Translations under genes and position numbers: made by a program
NCBI GenBank assembly: GCA_958510875.1
Contig: OY294068.1
Coordinates: forward strand, 163,592,388 to 163,656,387
Source of the DNA: Endomychus coccineus
Taxonomy: Eukaryota; Arthropoda; Insecta; Coleoptera; Endomychidae
Direction of reading: 5' to 3'
DNA length: 64,000 nucleotides
The notes under the pieces: generated by a model
The model's database searches: none
What the model saw: the letters and a program-made list of their open reading frames with translations, nothing else
What the model was told of the DNA's origin: nothing
In this document: positions 46,776 to 58,889 of the stretch, one piece after another
How positions within the stretch are numbered: position 1 is the first letter of the stretch
Layout: every line of letters starts with the position of its first letter

Positions 46776-47005
46776 AAATGTTCAAAATAATCTCCATTTT
46801 GTAGCACACATGCGTTAATTCTACGTCGAAAATTAAGTACTCTTCGTAGTGTAGCGGGATACCGAAGGGCATTGACAACATTTAAAATTCTGCAATTTAA
46901 ATTTTCCTCGTTTTCAATGAGAGAGGAGTAATTTGTTTTCATGGCACCCCATAAAAAATCCCAGGGTGTTAGGTCCGGTGACATAGAGTATAGAATAATT
47001 AACAC
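46769..47005 (-). pseudogene. Mariner-type transposase C-terminal fragment
   Basis: The minus strand reads MSPDLTPWDFLWGAMKTNYS, then LNCRILNVVNALRYPATLRR, and ends FRRRINACVLQNGDYFEHLL. The SPDLTPxDFxWG box with the third catalytic acidic residue and the NGxHFEHLL end are those of insect mariner-like transposases with a DUF4817-type N-terminus. The 78-residue ORF is intact but the rest of the protein is absent. The minisatellite adjoins its 3' end. Confidence 0.83.
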
Positions 47006-47428
47006 ATAGATAATTAATATATGAATGGATAATTATATTTGTCTTATGAAGACGAGATGAACATAAATAACATAATTACTATGATTGACTTATGACCAAG
47101 TTGGTTAAGTAGTAATAATTGATAATTGCTAAAAGCAATTAGCTATCCTTCATGTGGAAGCTTGTTCCGATCTATTGTGTAGAAATGAATGGTTTCAATT
47201 CATACAAATTCTTGGATTAGAACATAAACTAAGAGAACATTTATATTTTAGGATAATTTTGAAAAAGCAAAGTAATCATTCTTATCGAGGGGTTGGTTCG
47301 TCGAACTCAGCGTTTTCTATTTTAATGTTCCCTCTTATCTCTCGTTTAGTTACATTTTTTTACCACGTATAACATGTAGTAGATTTATCGGGACGCATTC
47401 TAAAACATTTAAGTATCGCATGCGAGGG

Positions 47429-48690
47429 CAATCAGAAAGGTCCCTGAAAAATAAAACAGATGGCACCACAATCTAAAATCCCATATAACATTTGTAATGT
47501 ACTTTAATTAGGACGCATTTAAATTTTCAGACTGATATGTCATTCAGTTCTGTTTTGACACCCATCGAAAATAATCTTGATTTTTGTAAACATGGAAAAA
47601 ATTGAATTTTTCTCGTCTTGATTAAATTAAACATTATTTTCTGCGTGGAAAAAACATTACGTAGACCGAAGCATCGCTTGTTAAACATTATGGGGACTCT
47701 TCACCACCGATTGGATTAATTAACAAGTGGTTTACTGATTTTCGTTGTGGTAGTATGACCACAAAGGACGCCGAACATTCTGGTAGTCCAATTGAGGTTA
47801 CAACCCCAGAAATCGTAGATAAAATCCATGGTACGATATTGGAAGATCGGCGAGTTAAAGTGCACGAGATTGCTGAAGCTATGGGCATTTTAATCGAACG
47901 GGTACGGAACGGAACATTTTGCATAAATTTTTGAATATGAAAAAGCTATCTTCAAGATGGGTGCCGCATTTGCTCTGTTGACAACAAGCGCGACCGTGTG
48001 AGTGTTTGGCAATGTTCAAGCGCGATAAGGAGGACTTTTGCGCCGTTTCGTAATCGTGGACGAAACATGGTTTCATCACAACACACCATAGACCAAAGAA
48101 CAGTCGAAACAGTGAACTTGTCTTGGCGAATCGAAGCCGGAAAAGGCCAAAGTGAGTTTATCGAAAGTCAAAGGTGACAGTTTTCTGGGATACACACAGT
48201 ATCGTCCATATCGATTACATTGAAAAGGGCAAAACGATCACCCGCGTATAGTATGCAGAGCTGTTGGATCGATTCGACTCCGATTTGAAGCGAAAGCGGC
48301 CGCATTTGGCATATACAAAAGTGCTCTTCTCCCAGAACAACGCAACGGCGAATAGATCCGCAGTCGCAACCGCAAACTTTCATGAATTGCGCTCCGAATT
48401 GGTTCTTCATCCACCATATTTTCCAGAGTTGGTCCCCTGCGATATTCATCTATTTCCAAACTTGGCGGAAAGAAATTTGGCTCCAACGATGAAGTCATCG
48501 CTGAAACAAACGCCTATTTTGAAGGATTGCCGAAATCGTATTATTTGGAGGGGATTGAAAAATTTGAAAAACGTTGGACGAAGTGTATCGAGCTACAAGG
48601 ATATTATGTTGAGAAATAAAATAAGTTTTGACCAAATGAATCATTTCTTGTTCAATTTTTCAGGGACTTTTCAGCTTGCCCTCGTATATC
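47429..48690 (+). mobile_element. Mariner element 2, nearly complete, inactive
   Basis: TIRs: CGAGGGCAATCAGAAAGGTC on the left and the complement of CGAGGGCAAGCTGAAAAGTC on the right, about 1.26 kb apart, the normal mariner length. Transposase pieces on the plus strand: start near 47592; HTH-like VHEIAEAMGI (about 47860); VDETWFHHNTP with the first catalytic Asp (48055-48090); and the third Asp box PPYFPELVPCDIHLFPNL (about 48410-48465). Multiple stops and frameshifts break the frame. A plus ORF of 153 codons at 48264-48725 covers part of the core. It is a relative of mariner 1. Confidence 0.9.
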
Positions 48691-49722
48691 AAATAATACA
48701 CCCAAGAGATTTGAAGAAAAGGTAAACGCAACTAGCTTAATCTTCCAATTTTATTCAGTCGTATTTGTTTCTAATACCTATTCTTAAATAGGAATGTGAT
48801 CTTAACCCTGGTCGGTACTGTTTACGAATCGAATATATAGTTATGATAATCGCTTTCGTCAATCAACTGAAGAATATTTCGATTTATTCACTATTTTTAC
48901 TATCAGAGTAACAAGTATCGATTTTATGGTTGAGTAGAGGGCACTTCTGTTTCAAAATCCTGTTCTAAGTTCTTCCGGAATAGTGTTAGGAAATACAGAT
49001 TATAGTATTGTAATGTTTCACTTTCTAAGTCGACAGCTGGAAAAATACATATATGTTTTGAATATTAAATTGGGAATGATTTTTGAATAATAAACAATTT
49101 AGTGACAATTGTTCAGCGACATCTTCAGAATATGTTATCAATTCAATATTTTGTAAGCAAATGAAAATAAAAACTTATTTTCTCAAAAATCACTAATTTA
49201 TTAATCCATTAAACCAACATACAAGGAAGGCAATTAATTGTTTAAGTTTAGTGATATTTGATTCAACAAAGTAGGTAATAGTCTAGGAGATAGATCGATA
49301 CGGCGAGACTGAAAATTAACTCGATGGCACAATGGTTTATTGTTAGAAGACGGGTCAATTTTCAATTCATCTCACAGACCGAATCTTCGCTCTCATGTAG
49401 TTCTCGAGATACAGCCTCCGCAAATTTTGAGTAATTTATCATAATTATTATTATAATTATCCACCTTTTTCAAATTTATGCTTTATTTCCACCCGCTACA
49501 CCATTTACTGTACCTACTCTTCGAGGAATTAACGACAAACGTGCTGGTCCTGTCCAATAATTTTCAACATAGTTTTGTACCAAAAATATACTTATATCAT
49601 TACGATTCATTAATGCGCCCAACCTTCAGCAAATATCATCCCCTAATCAACCCCTTTCCGGAACAAGACTAGAAAAATTATATTCTACAACTTTTTTTTA
49701 TTATAACAGTATATATTGTATA

Positions 49723-51278
49723 CCGGGTGGGCCAATCAAAACGAAACATGGCCGATATCTCATATACCGTTCGTTTAAAAAAAATTGCTCGGACGCGTCG
49801 ATTTTAATTTCTCAGGAGAAAGATTTTGCCCATACCATCAACATTGTAATTTTCACCCCCTCGCGGGGGTGTGCTTTAACCCCAAGATCTTAAGTGGGAA
49901 TATGGGTCGAGTGGTACCTTATTTCAAAGGTAATCGAATTCTCTGTTCAACCCATCTTAGTTTTACAAATGTAATGCAACCGTTTTTGAGAAAATAAAAA
50001 TTATTGCTCGGTGGAAAAATGTTGAGATTCGTTGATTTTTATAGGAAGAAAAAGTTTTTTTCGCTTATTTTCAACTCTGCCTCTCCAACCTCCCGCAGAG
50101 GTAAGCTTCAACCCTTAAATTAAAATTGGATTAAAAGTCAAATGTTACCTTAATTCAAAGGTCATGAAAATGTCTTTTCACGGCCTAACAATTTAAAGTT
50201 CTTAAAATTTTGCGAATACTCGTTTGAGATATGCCACACACTACAGGTAGTTGCCTGGTACTTAATGTAGGATCCACATTGACGTGGCCCAAAACAGCAA
50301 CTTCCACTGCTTCGTTTCCCACTATCCTTCGATTTGGAGCAATTGGTTTTCGGCTTGTCACTGATCCTGTCTCCCTAAATTCTCCTACCAGGTCAATTAC
50401 GTATTTTCGATTAACATGTTTATCTGGATTCATTTCAATGAATACCTGTACTGCAATATTAGCACATCTACCATTTTCATAATAAGTAGAATAAACCATT
50501 TTAGATCAAAATAAAGTTCAGTCACAGACAAAACCCTGCGAGATATTAAATTGAAATGAATTAAACGTAAATACTCGGAACTTCTAAGGAACTGCAAAAT
50601 TTATAAATTCTTCACAAAAACAGAATTCCATAGCAGATAAAATGAAGTACTTTTTTTTTCGAACGATAAAATTAGAATTTACGTTACTTTTTGTCAGTGG
50701 TAAATGGATCGAGAAATGTAGAAAACATTTCCTTATTAAAATAAATAATAAAGAGAAATTAATGTTAATAAATTATGTTGGATTTGCTGAAAAGAGAATT
50801 TAACGACCATTGAAATATGGTATCACACGAATTTTAATCCCATTTTAATTTAAGGGTTGAAGTTCATCCCTGCGGGGGTTGCAGTGACAGAGTTGAAAAC
50901 TATGCACAAAAGGCTTCTTCTCCGAGATAAAAATCAAGGGGTTTTAAAATTTTTTAATCGAGCAATAATTATTGAGAAATCGTATTGTTTTCATTGTTGT
51001 TCCGTTATTTTCTCAAATATGGCAGCATCAAATTTGTAATACTAAGATAAGTTGAACAGAGAATTTGATTATCATTAAAATAAGGTACCATTCGACCCCT
51101 ATTCCCACTTAAGATTTTGGGATTAAAGCTCATCCCCGTGAGGGGGTGAAAGTGACAAGGTTGATGATATGGGCAAAATCTTTCCCCCGGGAAATGAAGA
51201 TAGACCAGAGCGATTTCTTTTCAAACGAACAATATACGAGATATCAACCCTGTGTTTCGTTTTGATTGGCCCACCCGG
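49723..51278 (-). mobile_element. Mariner-like element with 430-bp inverted arms
   Basis: Termini CCGGGTGGGCCAATCAAAAC and complement are flanked by TA (49721-49722, 51279-51280). Arms of about 430 bp stay recognisable inward: CACTTAAGATTTTGG/CCCAAGATCTTAAGTG and the AAGCTTCAACCCTTAAATT block. Between them is a truncated transposase (50185-50499). The flanks on both sides match the 111-bp satellite unit. Confidence 0.87.
50185..50499 (-). pseudogene. Transposase N-terminal HTH (DUF4817-like)
   Basis: A 104-residue ORF starts MVYSTYYENGRCANIAVQVF and contains FRETGSVTSRKPIAPNRRIV, then VNVDPTLSTRQLPVVCGISQ and TSIRKILRTL. The NGxxxNxA...F...PD pattern, FRETGSV and the second HTH (SxRQLxxxxGISQxSxxKIL) match the paired N-terminal HTH of insect mariner-like transposases. 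It stops before any catalytic residue, so it can bind DNA at best. Confidence 0.85.
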
Positions 51279-51284
51279 TATATT

Positions 51285-52812
51285 ATTTATATAGTATATA
51301 CAAGTTGTCCGGATAAAGGTACGGAGTGGCTGTATCTCGACAATGGTAAGGTTTGAGAAAAATGTCTCAAAATAACACTATATATTGTATACATTATACA
51401 TATAGTATATACAAGTTCTCCGGATAAAGGTACGGAGTGGTTGTATCTCGACAATGGTAAGGTTTGGTAAAGATGTCTCAAAATAACACTATATATTGTA
51501 TACATTATATATATAGTATATACAAGTTGTCCGGATAAAGGTACGAAGTGGTTGTATTTCGACAATGGTAAGGTTTGGGAAAAATGTCTCAAAATAACAC
51601 ACTATATATTGTATACATTATATATATAGTATATACAAGTTCTCCGGATGAAGGTACGGAGTGGTTGTATCTCGACAATGGTAAGGTTTGAGAAAAATGT
51701 CTCAAAATAACACTATATATTGTACACATTATATATATAGTATATACAAGTTCTCCGGATAAAGGTACGGAGTGGTTGTATATCGACAATGGTTAGGTTA
51801 GGGAAAAATGTCTCAAAATAACACTATATATTGTATACATTATATATATAGTATATACAAGTTCTCCGGATAAAGGTACGGAGTGGTTGTATCTCGACAA
51901 TGGTAAGGTTTGGGAAAAATGTCTCAAAATAACACTATTTATTGTATACATTATATATATAGTATATACAAGTTGTCCGGATAAAGGTACGGAGTGGTTG
52001 TATTTCGACAATGGTAAGGTTTGGGAAAAATGTCTCAAAATAACACACTATATATTGTATACATTATATATATAGTATATACAAGTTCTCCGGATAAAGG
52101 TACGGAGTGGTTGTATCTCGACAATGGTAAGGTTTGGGAAAAATGTCTCAAAATAACATTATATATTGTATACATTATAAATATAGTATATACAAGTACT
52201 CCGGATAAAGGTACGGAGTGGTTGTATCTCGACAATGGTAAGGTTTGGGAAAAATGTCTCAAAATAACACTATATATTGTATACATTATATATATATATA
52301 TAGTATATACAAGTTCTCCGGATAAAGGTACGGAATGGTTGTATCTCGACAATGGTAAGGTTTGGGAAAAATGTCTCAAAATAACACTATATATTGTATA
52401 CATTATATATATAGTATATACAAGTTGTCCGGATAAAGGTACGGAGTGGTTGTATCTCGACAATGGTAAGGTTTGGGAAAAATGTCTCAAAATAACACTA
52501 TATATTGTATACATTATATATATAGTATATACAAGTTATCCGGATAAAGGTACGGAGTGGTTGTATTTCGACAATGGTAAGGTTTGGGAAAAATGTCTCA
52601 AAATAACACTATATATTGTATACATTATATATATAGTATATACAAGTTGTCCGGATAAAGGTACGGAGTGGCTGTATCTCGACAATGGTAAGGTTTGGGA
52701 AAAATGTCTCAAAATAACACTATATATTGTATACATTATGTATATAGTATATACAAGTTCTCCGGATAAAGGTACGGAGTGGTTGTATCTCGACAATGGT
52801 AAGGTTTGGTAA
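51285..52812. repeat. 111-bp tandem satellite, 14 copies
   Basis: CCGGATAAAGGTACGGAGTG starts near 51309, 51420, 51531, 51644, 51755, 51866, 51977, 52090, 52201, 52318, 52429, 52540, 52651 and 52762. Spacing is 111 bp in ten of thirteen intervals (113, 113 and 117 in the others). Copies are very similar. Because 111 is divisible by three and the unit lacks stops in two frames, long ORFs exist on both strands: 263 codons plus (52021-52812, unit ending PDKGTEWLYLDNGKVWEKCL) and up to 159 codons minus. I take these as repeat by-products. Confidence 0.95.
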
Positions 52813-53739
52813 AAATTTCTCATAAATAAAGTGGGCAAGAAGAATGGCTGGAAATTATTTATCTTGAAGTTCGTAATTTTCAAACGAAGGAGGGTTAACT
52901 GCTATGAAGAAACATTTTTTCCGTATCTGGGGGAGGGGTTTGGTTGGAGAGGTGCAAAACTAGAGAGCGTTATCTGCAGCGGTTAGACATTTCTGTGATT
53001 TTTGGAAAAAGTTAAATGGAACGGTACTAGTTTCTTGCGTCAGCTATAATAAACTTAGCCAAAGTTTAGTGAAAACCATCTCCATTCGTTCTCGATTTGT
53101 AGGAGGAAATGCTAGAAATTCGAGTAGCTCAACCGGATCATACATCTAGTATTATTCAGAATAGGGGTGCATTAATGGATCGAAATGGTATAAGTATATT
53201 TTTGGTACAAGACTATATTGAAAATCATTGGACACGACCAGCATGTTTGGTGTTATTTCCACGAGGGATAGGTACTGTAAATGGGGGTAGGGGGTGGAAA
53301 TAAAGCATAAATATGGAAATATCATGATAAATTACTCAATTATTGTTGTTGAAATGGGCAAAAATTGATAGCGCTCATATTATATCATTATTTGACTTCA
53401 AATAAACGTATTTGACACGGTGATGCCATCATGTTAACTTGTAATCCGTTAGTTTTAGCCACAAAATGGCGTACATGTTCTTTTTCTGGCCAAATAATGA
53501 CTCTGGATTGGCTTGGTAACTTTTGACGGCATATGGTATTTTAACAATTGGCAACACCAATAAACATTTCCCACCAGGTTTGGGAGGGTTAACTCACAGT
53601 CGATTTTCGGTCCCATTTTAGAGAGCGAAGATTTGATCTGTGAGATGAATTGAATATTTATCCGTCCTCTAACAATAAACCATAGTGCCATCGGGTTAAC
53701 ATTAAGTCACACAGTATCGCTCTAGCTCCTAAACTATAC

Positions 53740-54540
53740 TAATTATTGTCTTTTATTAGTTTGAAATGGAATTTCACAAAGTATAACTAAGTTCATTACA
53801 TTTGTTGTTATTCATTCTCTTTTGTATATCCAGAAAGGAAATTTTTATGATACGACCACACGTACGCAAACACACATCACATCATGTCAAAAATAGTCTA
53901 GATCGATTCAGAAATGCTCAAAACGGATATATCCGCTAAATCCGGAATTTTTTTTGGGTCGATTGCAATACTATATTTCGACATACAAAATTGAGCAGAC
54001 AAAATTCGTCCGTAATATTATATTTTTTATCGTTGATCTGGTAACACATATTCTAGATAAAACGATGTTATCTAACTTACATTTATTTTATCTAAAATTT
54101 CCCACATGGGGTGGTTTTCAGGGGATGAAATGCCTAATGGTCCGGTTGCTAATGACGTGGTAACACATATTCTATTTACATAATTTTTATTTTGAGGGAG
54201 GTTTACACCCCCAAAAACTTAAAGCACACATAGGGACAGGGTGAAAAATAATTAGAATCATTGAATTATACTCATCTTTTCGAGTTATTTATGATAAATG
54301 TGATTATGACTGGATCATAATCTAGTCAATAAGCACTGTATATACGTTAGGCGATCATAATAATCAGTTGTTGGTTATCTTCCGTGGGAATAACATTCGT
54401 TATCATGTACTCCGAAGCATCTGTCGCGGTTATCTTCGTTAGCCTAATTGTAAATGTGCTAAGTTACAAAGACTGTGGTATGTATTAGTATTCCCTTATT
54501 TGAATCAATAACGAAGAAAAATAATTAGAATTATTGAATT
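53740..54540. other. Intergenic, no gene seen
   Basis: Mixed AT-rich sequence. Two GAATTATACTCAT strings (about 54264 and 54533) are a short direct repeat. Confidence 0.4.
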
Positions 54541-54544
54541 ATAC

Positions 54545-54960
54545 TCATCATCATCATTTTTTCCCAAAAAACCCTCTTCAGATGGAAAATTCGGGAAATT
54601 TGAGATTTCCCTGAGATGGTTATGAATAATAAAGTATAATTTTGTTTGTAAAAATGACCTCTAAAAAATTAAAATTATACTCTATTATTCATAACCGTCT
54701 CAAGAAAATCTCAAATTTCCCGAATTTTCCATCTGGAGAGAGTTTTTTGGAAAAAATAACAGCGGAATCGTGATCAGCGACCCAAAACATCTACTAGAGA
54801 TCATTTTTGCAACAAAATTATAAATTATATAATACATATAAATTTTCCAAATTTCCCATCTGGAGGGAGTTTTCCGAGAAAACTATTTGCGGAATCGTGG
54901 TCAGCGACCCAAAAAACATACTGGGGGTCATTTTCGGCTCTTAATTCATTAATTTCCTAA
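54545..54960. repeat. Palindrome of about 200 bp plus partial copy
   Basis: Arms at about 54560-54650 and 54660-54755 are inverted (AGATGGAAAATTCGGGAAAT and complement; ATAATAAAGTATAATTTTG and complement). The following 54840-54920 repeats the CATCTGGAGGGAGTTTT and CGGAATCGTGGTCAGCGACC part. GGAATCGTGATCAGCGAC also occurs in the foldback at 28675-29718, so the elements share modules. Confidence 0.8.
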
Positions 54961-55168
54961 ACTTTTGGATTGTTTTTATAAGAATGTTCCTCTGAAGGGT
55001 TGAAACCCCGTTTTGAGGGGGGCGGGGGGTAGAAAGGTCGAACCCCGCGGTCTTAATAGTCATGAATGATCTATGGGGTATTAGGAACAAAATGCAAAAA
55101 AAAGTTTGAAATTCAAGCTTACTATATATTTTTTTTATTATGGCCTTTTTCCCGGTTTATTGCCTGGA

Positions 55169-55448
55169 CCACGGTCTTACATACAGGTCTGGAAACTCGA
55201 GGTTGTTTCCTATGTGAGAAGTGAGTCCGCTAAGCGTCGACTTTCGCGTAGTACCAAAGGACTAGGAGTATTTTCTGAAAACTGTCAGTTGACTTGTAAA
55301 CACAAGGCATACCTGCGTTTCCAAAATCGTTTTACCACTTCGTGATCCAAGCGCCAGCTGGTGACTGAGCGAGGGACTACGAGTTTGACGACGCGTAAGC
55401 GACTCATGTCAACCATAGAGTTTCCGGACCTGTATGTACGACCTTGGC
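55169..55448. mobile_element. Short P-like MITE
   Basis: The left end CCACGGTCTTACATACAGGT and right end CCTGTATGTACGACCTTGG are inverted and match the P-like element at 42409-43014 in both termini and subterminal sequence (GAAGTGAGTCCGCTAAGCG; GCGAGGGACTACGAGTTTG). It lacks the THAP part. Flanking 8-mers match only partly, so the target duplication has decayed. Confidence 0.82.
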
Positions 55449-55449
55449 C

Positions 55450-56420
55450 TGTACTAATATGTCATTGATAATGTTATAGCTCCATCGCAGTTGAGAAGTG
55501 CTTTAGATAAGTTAGAATTCAAGTGGAAAAAGGGTGTTAGTGCAAACTAAATTATATTACATTCCACAGTGTCTATATAATAGTGTTTCAAAAATTTAAA
55601 TAACAAGATAAAATTTAAAAAAGCTCCATGAAACTATTTGAACTATTAGTTTGTAATGTCATCGATCTAGAAAAGAGTGACACTTATAAATAACATACAT
55701 GACATCTAATTTCATTTTTATTAGTATTGAATAAGTCAATATGATCTTTCGATTCATCAACAATCCGATACATCATGGAGAGTGGCGAAAACATGAGCAC
55801 GTTAGTACTGGTTGTTGAGGGTCAGAAGCTATTATTAATTAGAAGGACAATCTATTATACCATTAATCACGTTTGAAAGAAATTGCATAGAAAAATATTT
55901 TCGGTGGGTCGTAAGATGACTAGAGCACAGTAGTAGAAAGGCACCTTCATCCGTCATTTTGAAGCCGTCTGACGGGATCTACATGTCAACACTAAAGTTT
56001 ACTTCCCGTCCTAACAAAACATAGTCAAAAATATTTTTTTGTCCACGTTTCATCTTTATAGAAACTTTTTTTTACTGCGTGGGCAAACGTTCTATGATAA
56101 TGAAAAAGCGTGAATTGTACTACTTTTAAGCCACGATGCATCAACTTTTGGGTTTACTGTCATTGTTGAGCCAATTTGGGCTCACTCCAATGGTGCACAG
56201 CAATAGATTTATTGTCATTGTTGAGCACGTATTCAGAATTAATGGAATTTGAAGAGCCCTTAGCATCCATAAATGACGTCCGAACGGTTTAGTCACACTT
56301 TCCTAGATCCCCCCTCTAAAAAGACGTCACTAATTGCTGTACCCACCCCTTAATTTATGTAAATAATTTTATAAAAGTAGAATTTTTCGAATATTAAAAA
56401 TTTATCAAAAAAGAACAAAT
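55450..56420. other. Intergenic, no gene seen
   Basis: No coding or RNA feature recognised. TTTACTGTCATTGTTGAGC and TTTATTGTCATTGTTGAGC form a short direct repeat at about 56155 and 56209. Confidence 0.4.
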
Positions 56421-56424
56421 ATTT

Positions 56425-56694
56425 TTATGTTAACAAGTAAACTAATATTAAATGAGACTCTTGCGTAATTGATTCGACATCTTCAGCTCCTGTTTTATCA
56501 TCTTTTGCTATGCATAACAACTTTTCCTTACGAACAAATATGACCTTTTTTGATTTCATTTTCTTACTCATTTGTTCTTTTTTGTGAGCAGTTAAAGATT
56601 TTATAGAAGCATGGTATAGGCCGCACATCGTACAAGTTATATCTTTAAGTCTAGATTGTACAGGTGGACAATAAATATCATACGGAATTTTCAA
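56425..56694 (-). pseudogene. C2H2-finger-like ORF fragment, unrecognised
   Basis: The 89-residue minus ORF contains DITCTMCGLYHASIKSLTAH followed by KKEQMSKKMKSKK. CxxC, the hydrophobic spacing and LxxH fit a C2H2 zinc finger, but the last ligand is not in the usual place. The rest is basic and featureless. No splice sites were identified. It could be a transposon-encoded or host zinc-finger remnant. Confidence 0.4.
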
Positions 56695-56928
56695 GAAGCC
56701 TTCAGATTATGGCTGACTATCTAGTGCAAGACAAAGTGAAAGAGGGCAGAATTTTATAACATTTTCGTCAAAAAACGCTATACAACGTCCGGAAGGTGAT
56801 TGATTAATTGGTATCGGGAGGGGCAAATATCCAGTTTTGAGAAGTAGTCGCAAACTACTACGCCAAGCACAAGAGATTCTCAAACGTGTTTAGAACACCA
56901 AATGCAATCAGGAATATCTACTGCTATT

Positions 56929-58480
56929 TTTTTTTTTTTGCTTAGAGGAGGGGAAATCTTGCATAAACGCCTCGGGTGCCCGTGCCCCCGGGTGTGCCGG
57001 ATTCCTACCGACTAAAACCCCTCCTTCGTGAGGTTGGTTCTCCATCCTAAGGGGAACTTCACAGCACTGTGGTCATTATAGTCCTATTGTGCCCTCACTT
57101 GTTTCTATCTCCTCATCAGTCCGGTGTATTCTATGAATTTCAATAGCCTGATATAGGGGATACTTCTGATTTCCTCGGGTGTAGTCTTATCGTCTCCGAG
57201 GTATGTCCGACAACCAACCGTGTATGCCGTGCACTGACACAGCACTTGCATAGGTGTCTCATCTTCCACGCCGCAACCCCTTCAAGTGGGCTGATCTACC
57301 AGTCCCATCGTGTAGAGGTGTTTGTTGCATGGGGCGTGTCCTGTCAGGAATGCAACAAGATTCCGTATTTCTTGTCTGCTGAACGTCAGCAGATTTTTCA
57401 CTCGTTGCTGCTGGAGATCTCCCATCAGTCGCTTGGATTGCGACATACGGGACAGTTCTCTCCAGTAGGCACGGTGCTCTATCTCGAGCCATTTTTGGAT
57501 TACAGATTTCGCTGTGGCATGAGAAATGCCACAGGTTGGCTCTGGTCCAATCATTGGTTTTTCCGCCCCCGCTTTAGCGAGTGCGACGGCAGTTTCTGTC
57601 CCTTCTCGTTTGGTTTCTCCAGACTCCCACACGAGTGTTACTCTATTGGGGTTCATTACTAGTGCCGTTAATTCTTTGACGCAATCAAGTACACATTGTG
57701 AGGTGATTGTGTATGACTCCAGTGCCTTAAGCACTGTCAGGTTGCTCACTATGATTGTGATTTTCCTATTCTCATAGGCTCTCTCCCTCATGATTTGAGC
57801 ACATGTTGTAATTGCAACTATTTTTGCTTGAAATTCTGTCGCAAAAGTCCCTAGGTTCAAAGAAATTCTTTCCCCTTGGTCCGTTTTCTCGACTATTCCA
57901 GCACCCGTACTTTTTTCCATCTTGATGCTTTCGGTAAGCCATATGGAATCATATGAGGACTGCCCCCAGCGTTCTCTCGCCCATTCACAGTTTTAATCAT
58001 GGAAGGCACGGAAGTGCTGTGAACCTTGATCCTGTCGGATCTCATCCCCAATGGACCAGGTGATCCAAGCAATCCGAGGATGCTTCGACCTTTTTGGTCA
58101 GCCTTTCCTTGTCCGATAAGATCGAAGCGATACGCTCCTCTTATGGCCTCTGCTTGAACGGCGAGGTGCAGTGGTTCCAACACCAACAGCTTCTCCATAG
58201 CAGCCGTTGGGGTGGTCGACATTGCACCTGTTACTCCTAAGCATGCCAGCCTCTGAACTCTGTTCAGAGAATGCTGGGATGCTTTAGTTTTTGTTTTTGG
58301 CCACCACACGATGGCGACGTATGTTACAATGGGTCTCACTATGGTTGTGTGCACCCTGTGTACCATCCTGCTAAATGCTCTTTTGCTTCTCTGCGTGGCT
58401 ATCAAGAGTGAGATCGCTCCAAATTTCGGCAAGAACTTGACCCGCATATGCAAAATTTTTCAATACTAAATTTTTGTCGA
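56929..58480 (-). pseudogene. I/R1-like LINE ORF2 3' half with RNase H
   Basis: Minus strand in order: RT thumb region RPIVTYVAIVWWPKTKTKAS, then NRVQRLACLGVTGAM and PTAAMEKLLVLEPLHLAVQA (58453-58130); RNase H region KSTGAGIVE...FATEFQAKIVAITTCA (57920-57780) with the Glu of the QAE-type helix as QAK and the Asp of NLTVL degraded; GPEPTCGIS (57540); and LTGHAPCNKHLYTMGL (57320-57300). The 3' end has a poly(A) tail (T run at 56930-56942). The two ORFs are 186 and 212 codons, so it is better preserved than the relics at 3 and 9-11 kb, but altered RNase H residues and truncation show it is dead. Confidence 0.9.
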
Positions 58481-58889
58481 TCGTTTTGTTGCTGCCGTCA
58501 AGATGTGTTCCAAAGTGATCTAATATAGTGAAATAACACCTGATGTTAACTTATTGCTGGTGGTAGAGAGCACGTATAAACGAGATCAACAAACACATAA
58601 AGTGAAGTTATGCATGCGCGCATAAACAAGCAAGAGCCTGTCATTTGTTTCGTCGATCGTGAATGTTATGATAATTAAGAAAAAATTTTCGAAATTTTAG
58701 ATGGGATGTCATCTAAAGTGATGCGTTATGGAATCAGTACTATCGAGTTGGACACTCAATCATACTATGATCATTTCAAAAGATTGAGTCAGTGCAATTA
58801 AAGCACCACCTGCCTTTTCGTACATACACGTGTTAAGTGAATGATGAAATCTAGACAGAGCGTGTGAAAAATCAATATTTTCGCCGACT

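Larger units (their letters stand above)
49279..53735. mobile_element. Outer inverted-repeat element, 4.5 kb with inserts
   Basis: Outer tips TAGTCTAGGAGATAGATCGA (49279) and complement-like CGCTCTAGCTCCTAAACTA (ending 53735) are inverted. Inner arm blocks match as well: CAATGGTTTATTG/CAATAAACCATAG and the 49480-49640 segment against 53160-53310 (TTTTGGTACAA...and GTGTTATTTCC-type motifs). It encloses the element at 49723-51278 and the satellite. The element at 24010-24695 belongs to the same family. No transposase was assigned to it. Confidence 0.7.

Noticed and set aside
52021..52812. 263-codon ORF with 37-residue repeats
   Set aside because: It is explained by an in-register 111-bp satellite; an overlapping long ORF exists on the other strand and there is no start context or splice support.
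57246..57662. 138-codon plus-strand ORF
   Set aside because: Antisense shadow of the LINE ORF at 57282-57920.
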